From the NCBI RefSeq assembly GCF_042682915.1, contig NZ_JBHUIW010000022.1, positions 1 to 64,000 of the forward strand: DNA of 64,000 nucleotides, written 5' to 3'. Shown here piece after piece: positions 24,508 to 34,455 of this stretch (within the stretch, counting starts at the first letter, position 1; each line of letters starts with the position of its first letter). The notes beneath the pieces were generated by a model. The model had not been told where the DNA came from. It searched no databases and worked only from the letters and a program-made list of their open reading frames with translations. Source of the stretch: Rhodoplanes azumiensis (GTDB lineage: Bacteria > Pseudomonadota > Alphaproteobacteria > Rhizobiales > Xanthobacteraceae). The position numbers and the translations under genes were made by a program.

Positions 24508-25620
24508 ATGCCGACGGACCGGTCCGCCACCGTGAAAGCCTCCCCGCCGATCGTCGAGATCGGCAATGCCGGCCTCCTCTCCCGCGTCGATCCGGCCAAT
24601 GCCATGCTGCTGTGGACCGGCGAGGACGATCTCGCCGCGCCGGTGCCCGAGAACGTCCGCGAGTTCGGCCTGCGCGCGTTCGTCGACCTGTGGCGACGGG
24701 CCTGGCGCTACGAGATCGACACCATCGTGGTGCATCCGCCGACCCGCCACCCGCCGTGGCACTGGCGGCCGCTGCGCAGCGTGTTCCACTGGCCGCCACG
24801 GCCGTGGCGGCGGTTCGTCCGGCTGTTCGGGATTCAGGCGATCCGGCTGCTGCCGCGCCGGATGAGCATCTTCGTCGTCGACGGCGACGACATGCGCACC
24901 ATCCCCCGCTGCCACACCTTCCTGCTCGACCGCTGCACCTTCTACTTCAAGCGCGAGCTGCCGATCGACCGCTGGCAGGTGTTCCAGCGCACCGGCCACC
25001 CGGAGATGCCGTCGACCCGCTTCCGCCGCAAGCCCCGCAACCGGCGCCGCCTGGAGAAGCTGCGGCCGTGGGCGATCGGCTTCCTCAGCGACGGCCCGTC
25101 GCTGCCCGAGACGGCGTTTCCGGAGAAGACCATCGGCCTGTTCGTCGCGGTCGCGACCAACTCCTCGACGGTGCGTCACGCCGGGCTGGAGGAGCTGCGG
25201 GCGCTGGCGGCACGCCGCAAGGACATCGTCATCGCCGAGGAGCGGCTGAGGAAGGACGAGTTCTTCCGGCTGATGAGCCAGGCGTGGCTGACCTGGTCGC
25301 CGGAGGGGTTCGGATGGGACTGCATCCGCCACTACGAGGCGGCGTCCGTCCACTCGATCCCGGTGATCAACCAGCCGACGATCGCCCGCTTTCATCCGCT
25401 TCTCGAGGGCGTCCACGCGCTATACTACGATGCCGACGTGCCGGGCAGCCTGACCGCCGTGGTGGAGGCGGCGCTCGCCGACCCGGAGCGGATGCGCCGC
25501 ATCGCCACCGCGGCGCGCGCCCATGTCGAGGCCCACCACCTGACCCCGTGGCGGCGGGCCGAACAGCTGCTGGCCTACCGGGCCGGCCTCGAGACTCCGC
25601 CCGGCGGCCTCGCGTTGTGA
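24508..25620 (+). CDS. Glycosyltransferase-like protein (GT-B C-terminal domain)
   Basis: Protein of 370 residues, not assignable to a known pathway. The C-terminal third resembles the sugar-nucleotide-binding half of family-1 type glycosyltransferases: WLTWSPEGFGWDCIRHYEAA, then SIPVINQPTIARFHPLLEG and a terminal helix after DPERMRRIATAARAHVEAHH. The N-terminal two thirds are rich in Trp, Arg and Pro and lack clear motifs. No signal peptide or membrane helix is seen, so it is probably cytoplasmic. It sits between dnaA and dnaN, where most relatives have no gene or an unrelated one. The stop codon is embedded in a 9-bp hairpin (25617-25641). Substrate and product are unknown. Confidence 0.65.
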   Translation: MPTDRSATVKASPPIVEIGNAGLLSRVDPANAMLLWTGEDDLAAPVPENVREFGLRAFVDLWRRAWRYEIDTIVVHPPTRHPPWHWRPLRSVFHWPPRPWRRFVRLFGIQAIRLLPRRMSIFVVDGDDMRTIPRCHTFLLDRCTFYFKRELPIDRWQVFQRTGHPEMPSTRFRRKPRNRRRLEKLRPWAIGFLSDGPSLPETAFPEKTIGLFVAVATNSSTVRHAGLEELRALAARRKDIVIAEERLRKDEFFRLMSQAWLTWSPEGFGWDCIRHYEAASVHSIPVINQPTIARFHPLLEGVHALYYDADVPGSLTAVVEAALADPERMRRIATAARAHVEAHHLTPWRRAEQLLAYRAGLETPPGGLAL

Positions 25621-25908
25621 CGGCGGCGACTTCGCCGTCACGCGGGCGTCGCGCCGAGCGGTGAAAACCCCGGGATTGTCGGGGGATCCGACGTCGTTAC
25701 CCTTGCCGAATCCGCGCCGGCATTGCACTTTCCCGTGTTCCGGTGCGCCCGCGGCGTGCGTCCGACGCCTGCGCGGGCGGGCGGCCCGAGCCGGGACCGT
25801 CCCGGCCATGAGCATCCGTCGAGCCGGGATCGTCCCGGCGACGAGCGTCATCAGTCGGCGCAGGCCTGTCCGGCCCGCCGTTGCGTAGTCAGTCGAGCGG
25901 GGTTCCGC

Positions 25909-27027
25909 ATGAAGGTCACGGTCGAGCGGTCCGAGCTTTTGCGATCGCTGTCGCATGTCCACCGCGTGGTCGAGCGGCGCAACACCATCCCGATCCTCGC
26001 CAACGTGCTGATCCGCGCCGACCGCTCGGAGCTGTCCTTCAAGGCGACCGACCTCGACCTCGAGATCGTCGAGACGATCCCGGCCGAGGTGACCTCGGGC
26101 GGCGTCACCACGGTGCCGGCCCACATGTTCTACGAGATCGTCCGCAAGCTGCCGGAAGGCACCCAGGTGACGCTCGACGCCACCGGCGACCGCGCCGTGC
26201 TGACGATCCGGGCCGGGCGCTCCAAGTTCACGCTCCAGACGCTGCCCGAGAGCGACTTCCCGGATCTCGCCGCCGGCGACATGACGCATGCCTTCGCGCT
26301 GCCGGCCGCCGACCTGAAGCGGCTGATCGACAAGACCCAGTTCGCGATCTCGACCGAGGAGACGCGCTACTATCTCAACGGCATCTACCTGCACGTCGCC
26401 GGCGAGGGCGCGGCCGCGCGGCTGCGCGCCGTCGCGACCGACGGGCATCGTCTCGCCCAGGTCGAGTTCCCGGCGCCCGCCGGAACCGAGGGCATGCCGG
26501 GCGTGATCGTGCCGCGCAAGACGGTCGGCGAGGTGCACCGGCTGATCGAGGATCCGTCCGGCGAGGTGAAGATCGAGCTGTCGGCGACCAAGATCCGCGT
26601 CTCGCTCGGCCCCGTGGTGCTCACCTCCAAGCTGATCGACGGCACCTTCCCGGACTACGGCCGCGTCATCCCGGCCGGCAACGACAAGCTTCTCGAGGTC
26701 GAGAAGCGCGACTTCGAGCAGGCCGTCGACCGCGTCTCGACCGTGTCGAGCGAGCGCGGCCGCGCCGTCAAGCTGTCGATCTCGGGCAGCAAGCTGATCC
26801 TCTCGGTGACCAACCCGGACTCCGGCAGCGCCACCGAGGAGATCGAGGTCGCCTACGACGCCGACCCGCTCGATATCGGCTTCAACTCGCGCTATCTGCT
26901 CGACATCGCGGCCCAGATCGAGGGCGACACCGCCATCCTCAAGCTCGCCGACCCGGGCTCGCCGACCCTCATCCAGGACAAGGACGCCAAGGGCGCCCTC
27001 TACGTCCTGATGCCCATGCGGGTGTGA
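25909..27027 (+). CDS. dnaN: DNA polymerase III beta subunit (sliding clamp)
   Basis: The 372-residue clamp dimerises around DNA and tethers polymerase III. It shows the three repeated clamp domains: the N-terminal MKVTVERSELLRSLSHV, the middle domain with ISTEETRYYLNGIYLHV and DGHRLAQ, and a C-terminal domain ending in KGALYVLMPMRV, the usual clamp tail. The ATG at 25909 is chosen because the family starts MKVTVER. The upstream open stretch is low-complexity leader with two hairpins of the CCGGGAC-GTCCCGG type (25789-25841). It is followed by repeat D2 and recF. Confidence 0.98.
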   Translation: MKVTVERSELLRSLSHVHRVVERRNTIPILANVLIRADRSELSFKATDLDLEIVETIPAEVTSGGVTTVPAHMFYEIVRKLPEGTQVTLDATGDRAVLTIRAGRSKFTLQTLPESDFPDLAAGDMTHAFALPAADLKRLIDKTQFAISTEETRYYLNGIYLHVAGEGAAARLRAVATDGHRLAQVEFPAPAGTEGMPGVIVPRKTVGEVHRLIEDPSGEVKIELSATKIRVSLGPVVLTSKLIDGTFPDYGRVIPAGNDKLLEVEKRDFEQAVDRVSTVSSERGRAVKLSISGSKLILSVTNPDSGSATEEIEVAYDADPLDIGFNSRYLLDIAAQIEGDTAILKLADPGSPTLIQDKDAKGALYVLMPMRV

Positions 27028-27048
27028 GGCGGCAGGTTCTCTTTACCT

Positions 27049-27196
27049 CTCCCCTGCGGGGAGAGGTCGGAGGTCGCGCCAACGGCGCGAGCTCCGGGTG
27101 AGGGGGTGCCGAGGCCTCCATCGGCGCCGTAAACCCTCACCCCGGTCGCGAGCTTTCGGCTCGCGCCCGCCCCTCTCCCTCAGGGAGAGGGTCAAA
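27049..27196. repeat. Interspersed palindromic repeat, family D copy 2
   Basis: The left part is a CTCTCCCCTGCGGGGAGAGG hairpin, the centre has opposed GTGAGGGGG and ACCCTCACCCC blocks, and the right part is a CCCTCTCCCTCAGGGAGAGGG hairpin, seen as CCCTCAGGGAGAGGG. It fills the dnaN-recF gap. It shares general design with the copy at 13621-13788. Confidence 0.7.
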
Positions 27197-27268
27197 GGCA
27201 GCATCCGCGGCGGCTTCTGCCCGTATCAGATCTGCCGCCCATTGCCGCGGGCGCGACCACAAGAAGAC

Positions 27269-28420
27269 ATGACCGTCGCCCCGCAGATCCTCCGGCTCAG
27301 CCTGACCGACTTCCGCAGCTGGAGGAGCGCGACGCTTCAGGTGTCGCGACGGCTGGTCGTGCTGACCGGGCCGAACGGCGCCGGCAAGACCAACATCCTC
27401 GAAGCGATCTCGTTTCTCGGCCCCGGGCGCGGTCTGCGCCGGGCGACGCTCGACGCGGTCGCCCGCGAGGACGGCCCCGGGACATGGGCCGTGGCCGCCG
27501 AGGTCGATGGCGCGCAGGGGCTGGCGACGCTGGGCACCGGGCTCGCGACCCCGGCCGGCGGTGACGGCGCCGATTCGCGAACTCATGCGCGAAAATGCCG
27601 GATCGACCGCGAGCCGGTCGGCGCGGCGACGGCGTTCGCCGAGCATCTGCGGCTCGTCTGGCTGGTGCCGACCATGGACGGGCTGTTCCTCGGGCCGGCG
27701 TCGGAACGGCGACGCTTCCTCGACCGGCTGGTGCTCGCCGTGCATCCCGACCACGCGACCCGCGTCTCGGCGCTGGAGCGCGCCCTGCGCGCCCGCAACC
27801 GCCTCCTCGAAAGCCCCTCGCCCGACCCGCACTGGCTCGACGCCGCCGAGCACGAGACGGCCGAGCTCGCCGTCGCCGTGGCGGCGGCCCGGGCCGAGAC
27901 CGTGCAGCGGCTCGCCGCCACGCTGGCGGAGCGCGGCGCCGGGCCGTTTCCCTCGGCCGGGCTGGCGCTCGACGGCTGGATGGAGCAGGCAGCGCTCGAC
28001 CGTCCGGCCATCGAGGTGGAGGACCGGTATCGCCGGGTGTTGCGCGAGAGCCGTGGCCGCGACGCCGCCGCCGGGCGCACCCTCGACGGGCCGCATCTCA
28101 CCGATCTCTTGGTGACGTTCGCGCCGAAGGGGATCGCGGCGCGCGACGCCTCGACGGGCGAGCAGAAGGCGCTGCTGATCACCCTGGTGCTGGCCCATGC
28201 CGGGCTCGTCGCGACCATGACCGGCATCGCGCCGATCGTGCTGCTCGACGAGGTGGTGGCGCATCTCGACCCGGGCCGGCGCGGCGCCCTGTTCGAGGCG
28301 CTCGGCGCGCTCGGCGCCCAGGTGTGGATGGCGGGCGCCGACCCGGCCGCCTTCACGGCGATCGCGGCCGAGGCCGACGTCTTCGAGATCGCGCCGCAGC
28401 ATGTCGCCCGCGCCGGCTGA
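27269..28420 (+). CDS. recF: DNA replication and repair protein RecF
   Basis: RecF (383 residues) is an SMC-like ATPase that helps load RecA at gapped DNA. Walker A is GPNGAGKTN at about residues 34-42 in LTGPNGAGKTNILEAISF. The family signature FLDRLVLAVHPDH and the ABC-type signature STGEQKALLITLVLAHA are present, and Walker B is IVLLDEVVAHLD. The ATG at 27269 gives the normal N-terminus. The frame is open upstream through repeat D2, which is not coding. Length is normal. A 25-bp palindrome lies in the 200-base gap before ahpD. Confidence 0.97.
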   Translation: MTVAPQILRLSLTDFRSWRSATLQVSRRLVVLTGPNGAGKTNILEAISFLGPGRGLRRATLDAVAREDGPGTWAVAAEVDGAQGLATLGTGLATPAGGDGADSRTHARKCRIDREPVGAATAFAEHLRLVWLVPTMDGLFLGPASERRRFLDRLVLAVHPDHATRVSALERALRARNRLLESPSPDPHWLDAAEHETAELAVAVAAARAETVQRLAATLAERGAGPFPSAGLALDGWMEQAALDRPAIEVEDRYRRVLRESRGRDAAAGRTLDGPHLTDLLVTFAPKGIAARDASTGEQKALLITLVLAHAGLVATMTGIAPIVLLDEVVAHLDPGRRGALFEALGALGAQVWMAGADPAAFTAIAAEADVFEIAPQHVARAG

Positions 28421-28481
28421 CCGAGGCTGCGCGAAAAATTCGCGCCCCGCAGCTTTTCAGAGCAGTTACCACGCGCCGGGC

Positions 28482-28506
28482 GCAGTTGTTGCGCCGCAAC
28501 AACTGC
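28482..28506. promoter_or_regulatory. 25-bp palindrome between recF and ahpD
   Basis: GCAGTTGTTGCG and its complement flank a single C, giving a perfect dyad 115 bases before the ahpD start. No T-run follows, so an operator for the peroxide-defence pair is more likely than a recF terminator. The regulator is not known. Confidence 0.5.
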
Positions 28507-28620
28507 AAATTAGTTGCATGAAAAGCGATGCGTCCTAGGGTCCGGTGACCTCTTCGATCGTCCCGGCCCGGCCGAATCTCGCCTGCCGCAGCGGGGCGGA
28601 CCAAGATCACGGAGCCCCCG

Positions 28621-29208
28621 ATGAGCCAGCTCGAGACGTTGCGGCAGGCGCTGCCCGACTACGCCAAGGACATCAAGCTCAACCTCGGCTCGCTGCTCGG
28701 TTCAGGAGCCGTGCCGGAGCTGACGCCGGCGCAGCGCCGGGGCAGCGCGCTCGCCGCCGCCGTCGCGGCCCGCCAGCCGCGCCTCCTCGCCGCGATCGAG
28801 GCCGAGGCGACCGCGGCGCTCGACGTAACGACCGCCGAGGCGGCCCGCACGGCCGCCGCCCTGATGGCGATGACCAACGTCTATTACCGGGCCGTCCACA
28901 TGGCCGAGGACGCCGACCTCGCCAAGCTGCCGGCCGGCCTGCGCATGAACGCGATGGTGAAGCACGGCATCGCCCAGGCCGACTTCGAGCTGTTCGGCCT
29001 CGCCGCCTCGGCCGTGAAGGGCTGCGAGGGCTGCGTGCGGGCGCATGTCGAAGGCGCCAAGACCCACGCCGTCGCCCTGCCGGCCATCCAGGCGGTGCTG
29101 CGCATCGCCGCCGTCGTCCACGCCGCCGCGACCGTCCTGGATTCCGCCGCGGCGACCGCCGCCGCCGCGACCACCCCTGCCCCGAGCGCCGCACCGGCGC
29201 TCGCCTGA
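28621..29208 (+). CDS. ahpD: Alkyl hydroperoxidase AhpD
   Basis: Enzyme of 195 residues in the AhpD/CMD family, which reduces the AhpC disulfide using lipoyl-protein electrons. The active site is CEGCVRAH: two Cys separated by two residues and a His four further on, as in the Cys130-Cys133-His137 site of the mycobacterial protein. The N-terminus MSQLETLRQALPDYAKDIKLN is typical of AhpD. The C-terminal 20 residues are an Ala/Pro-rich tail of low complexity. It is followed 37 bases later by ahpC, so the two form an operon with the reductant encoded first. Confidence 0.93.
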   Translation: MSQLETLRQALPDYAKDIKLNLGSLLGSGAVPELTPAQRRGSALAAAVAARQPRLLAAIEAEATAALDVTTAEAARTAAALMAMTNVYYRAVHMAEDADLAKLPAGLRMNAMVKHGIAQADFELFGLAASAVKGCEGCVRAHVEGAKTHAVALPAIQAVLRIAAVVHAAATVLDSAAATAAAATTPAPSAAPALA

Positions 29209-29245
29209 AACCCCCGCCCACCCTCGCAAGGACTTCGAGACGACC

Positions 29246-29785
29246 ATGCTGACCGTAGGTGACAAGCTCCCGGCCTTCGACCTCCAGGCCGTGGTGTCCA
29301 TCGAGCCCGGCTCCGCCTTCACGCGGATCACCGACAGAAGCGCGCCGGGCAAGTGGAAGATCCTGTTCTTCTGGCCGAAGGACTTCACTTTCGTGTGCCC
29401 GACCGAGATCGCCGCCTTCGGGGCGCTGAACGGCGAGTTCGCCGACCGCGACGCGGTGATCTGGGGCGCCTCGACGGACTCGGAGTTCGTGCATCTCGCC
29501 TGGCGGCAGAACCACAAGGATCTGAAGGCCCTGCCCTTCCCGATGCTGTCCGACATCAAGCGCGAGCTCTCGGCCGCGCTCGGCATCCTGCACGCCGAGG
29601 AAGGCGTCTGCCTGCGCGCCACCTTCGTGGTCGATCCGGAGGGCATCATCCGGTTCGTGTCGGTCAACGACCTCTCGGTCGGCCGCAACCCGCAGGAGGT
29701 GCTGCGCGTGCTCGACGCGCTGCAGACCGACGAGCTGTGCCCGTGCAACTGGCAGAAGGGCGAGGAGGTTCTCAAGGTCGCCTGA
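29246..29785 (+). CDS. ahpC: Peroxiredoxin AhpC
   Basis: Typical two-Cys peroxiredoxin of 179 residues that reduces hydrogen peroxide, organic peroxides and peroxynitrite. The peroxidatic Cys lies in DFTFVCPTEIAAFG and the resolving Cys in DELCPCNWQKGEEVLKV. Its coupling to AhpD rather than to an AhpF flavoprotein follows from gene order. No LysR-type oxyR regulator is adjacent. A strong terminator ends the unit 28 bases after the stop. Confidence 0.95.
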   Translation: MLTVGDKLPAFDLQAVVSIEPGSAFTRITDRSAPGKWKILFFWPKDFTFVCPTEIAAFGALNGEFADRDAVIWGASTDSEFVHLAWRQNHKDLKALPFPMLSDIKRELSAALGILHAEEGVCLRATFVVDPEGIIRFVSVNDLSVGRNPQEVLRVLDALQTDELCPCNWQKGEEVLKVA

Positions 29786-29813
29786 TCGGCCCCCCTTCGA
29801 CGCGGCTTCGATC

Positions 29814-29857
29814 ACGCCCGCCCGGCCGCGACGGCCGCGGCGGGCGTCGTTTCTTGC
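29814..29857 (+). terminator. Rho-independent terminator of ahpDC
   Basis: Outer arms ACGCCCG (29814-29820) and CGGGCGT (29841-29847) enclose an inner stem CGGCCG with a 3-base loop. CGTTTCTT follows. The rest of the gap to gyrB (29858-30170) is a leader with an AT-rich patch at 29960-30010, and no other gene is seen. Confidence 0.75.
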
Positions 29858-30170
29858 GGTTCCGGGACTCCGGTCCGGCGGCTTTTCCGGAGCCGCCGAT
29901 TCGCGCTCGCGCGGTCCCGCCGCGCGGCCTTCCGGACGGGCCGTCGCGGCGCCGCGAAATCCCTTGAATTCTCCTTTTACAATAACCATTTATCGGCAGT
30001 CACATTGTCCTGTACGCGCCCCCGCTTTCGTGTCACACGAAGGTGACGGATTTCGCGGTCCCCGATCCGGCCGCAGGGCTGCTTCCAGGATCGCGTTCAC
30101 GGCCCGCGTTTCAGGCCTCCCCGCTCCAGAGCCAGACCCGGTTTCCGGACAACATCCAAAGCGCCTCGGC

Positions 30171-32603
<2,433 letters not shown>

Positions 32604-32631
32604 GGCGGGGCGGGTTATCGTTTCGATAGGC

Positions 32632-32739
32632 ATAGGGTGGGCAAAGGTGCGCCGAACGGCGCGCCGTGCCCACGCGGTCCGAGAGATCGACTGCGCGACA
32701 CCGCGTGGCACGTCGCTGCGCGCCTTTGCCCGCCTTATG
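32632..32739. repeat. Interspersed repeat, family A copy 1
   Basis: The copy starts AGGGTGGGCAAAGGTGCGCC and ends GCGCCTTTGCCCGCCTTATG, so its ends are imperfect inverted repeats. It contains the core CACGCGGTCC found in related copies. It lies directly after gyrB. Other copies are at 47656-47767 and 60239-60347. Confidence 0.75.
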
Positions 32740-32785
32740 GGTTGCTGCGGTTCGCATATCCATTCTGCCCGCGCCACGGCCCGGT

Positions 32786-33073
32786 TCAACCACGATCGCT
32801 AGCGGACGAGATCTCGGCGTCGATCGTCATCAGGAGCGTCCGCAGTTCGCCTGCGAGCGCGACGCGCTCCTCCGGAGAGACGTCCTGCTCGTGAGGGATG
32901 CCCAGGATTTCGGACACGCGGTAGACGAGGTCCGCCAGCATCGCGTGCGGGTCGATCCGGTTGCCTGCGATCCAGGATTGGATTGCCTCGGTGGAAAGGC
33001 CGGCGAGGGGATGCCGCCACGCGGCGGCGTTCACGACGTCCGTGGCCAGCTTTTCAAGGTCGCGTGCTTGCAT
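32786..33073 (-). CDS. Small protein of unknown function
   Basis: Protein of 95 residues, acidic and mostly helical by composition, function not recognised. It shows no Cys, signal peptide or membrane helix. Notable parts are AWRHPLAGLSTEAIQSWIAG and a C-terminal helix VSPEERVALAGELRTLLM. It lies 140 bases downstream of the unknown 283-residue gene on the same strand, and the two may be co-transcribed. Base composition is visibly less GC-rich than in flanking core genes, and the pair interrupts an otherwise core region, which suggests acquired DNA. It could be a small antitoxin- or immunity-like partner, but nothing in the sequence proves this. Confidence 0.55.
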   Translation of the reverse strand: MQARDLEKLATDVVNAAAWRHPLAGLSTEAIQSWIAGNRIDPHAMLADLVYRVSEILGIPHEQDVSPEERVALAGELRTLLMTIDAEISSASDRG

Positions 33074-33213
33074 CGGCCTTCACTGTGGCGATCGCCGACG
33101 TCGTAGCGGCTTTGCCGGCGGTCCACAAAGGCGGAACGTCCGATTGCCCACCGCTCGGGCGTGGCAGGAGCACCGGCCATGTCGAGGAGTCCGGGCGCGA
33201 ATCTTCAAGGCAG

Positions 33214-34065
33214 TCAGAAATGAAACGCCACCCCCGCCGCCGCCCACCCGGCGCAGCGGCCGTAAGCGCGGGTGACGATCTGCGCGAAGGACTCGTCGTT
33301 GCCAGCCCCGAGAGAACGCCGCACGCCGGACGCCACACCGCCCTGCCATTCGATCGAGGTGACCCACCTGTCTCGGTCTTCGAGGTCAGGGGTCACCGGC
33401 AGGACGACGGTGGTCGGAACCGCGTGATCTTCGCCGAGCCGTGCGGCCTCGGCGAGCGCGTCGACCGGCTCTAGATTGGCCTCGATCTCGGCGTCCTGCA
33501 GCGCCGGCTCGCCACCCAGCGCCGTCACAAGTCCGCCGACGAGGTCACGTCCGGAACTCGCCCCGGAATTGATCGTGCTCCGGCCGACCTCGGATCGACG
33601 TTTCCCACCCGAGATGCGTCCGTCGAACCGGCCGCCGAGATCCCACCAATCCCAGCGACCGATCGGATTGAGCCATCGTCCGTAACCGCCCGCGCGCTCG
33701 TCGCGGGCCTTGTAGCGGGTGAAGCGGGTCACGAAGCGATCGAAGTCCGGCTCTGCGTCGCGGAACGTCCCGCGCCACCGCGAGACACCGCGACGATCCA
33801 TCTCCTTTAGGACCGCCGAAGCGTCCACCACATAGGACGCCGCGCCATCGATGCCGCCGAGGCGAAGGCCGCCGGTCGCTTGCTTCTCCAGATCCAGCGG
33901 GGCGTCGAACAGACGGATCAGATCAGGCTCGGCGTCCTCGAAGGCCAGCTTGTCCCAGCCGAAGCGTTCCGGGCCGCCGCGCCGGAATGGGTCCAGCGAC
34001 CGGTCCAGCTCCTCCTGCAGCGACGTGAAGGCCGCCGGGATGATGACGTAAGCGATGCCGTACAT
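33214..34065 (-). CDS. Hypothetical protein with WDWW-GGRF motif
   Basis: Protein of 283 residues, no assigned function. It starts MYGIAYVIIPAAFTS, then has an acidic helical segment. The distinctive centre is YGRWLNPIGRWDWWDLGGRF. A central WDW-x-x-GGR motif of this kind occurs, as far as I recall, in scattered phage- and plasmid-associated hypothetical proteins, but no biochemical role is known to me. There is no signal peptide, membrane helix or nucleotide-binding loop. The start at 34065 is preferred, because the open frame upstream to 34209 has unlikely composition. GC content seems lower than in the neighbours. With the 95-residue gene it forms a small accessory island between gyrB and the phenol-lyase-like gene. 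Confidence 0.6.
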   Translation of the reverse strand: MYGIAYVIIPAAFTSLQEELDRSLDPFRRGGPERFGWDKLAFEDAEPDLIRLFDAPLDLEKQATGGLRLGGIDGAASYVVDASAVLKEMDRRGVSRWRGTFRDAEPDFDRFVTRFTRYKARDERAGGYGRWLNPIGRWDWWDLGGRFDGRISGGKRRSEVGRSTINSGASSGRDLVGGLVTALGGEPALQDAEIEANLEPVDALAEAARLGEDHAVPTTVVLPVTPDLEDRDRWVTSIEWQGGVASGVRRSLGAGNDESFAQIVTRAYGRCAGWAAAGVAFHF

Positions 34066-34455
34066 CCGATGGGCGCGCGGTCCGTCGAGGGCGGATCGAG
34101 TGCGCGGAGAGCGCACTCGGTCATGGCAGATTACGACGACGATGCGCGGAACGACAGGTCGGGAAGCCGTCGTCGCCGGGCTGAGTTCGACCGGCTGGCC
34201 GATCCTCACATCGCGGTGCTCGACGCGACCGGGTCTGCGGCACGGCTGCGCAACATCGTTTCCGCCACCCGGGTCCGAGGAAGTACGGAATTGCTCCCGT
34301 AGCGGTATTTCGATAGCCCGAACCCCAGATGGCTCGGCCCGGCGCGACGACCGGGACGCGGCCGGGATTTTTCGTCCCGGCGGGTCGTCGTCCGGCGCTG
34401 CGACGCGCCGGCCGGGCGCCCTTTCATTTCGAGACGTTTATACCGGGGGAGACGC

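Noticed and set aside
34123..34302. Possible 59-residue protein on the plus strand, divergent from the WDWW-motif gene
   Set aside because: The composition is Arg/Asp-rich with no ribosome binding site and no recognisable feature. It looks like a chance open frame in the promoter gap.
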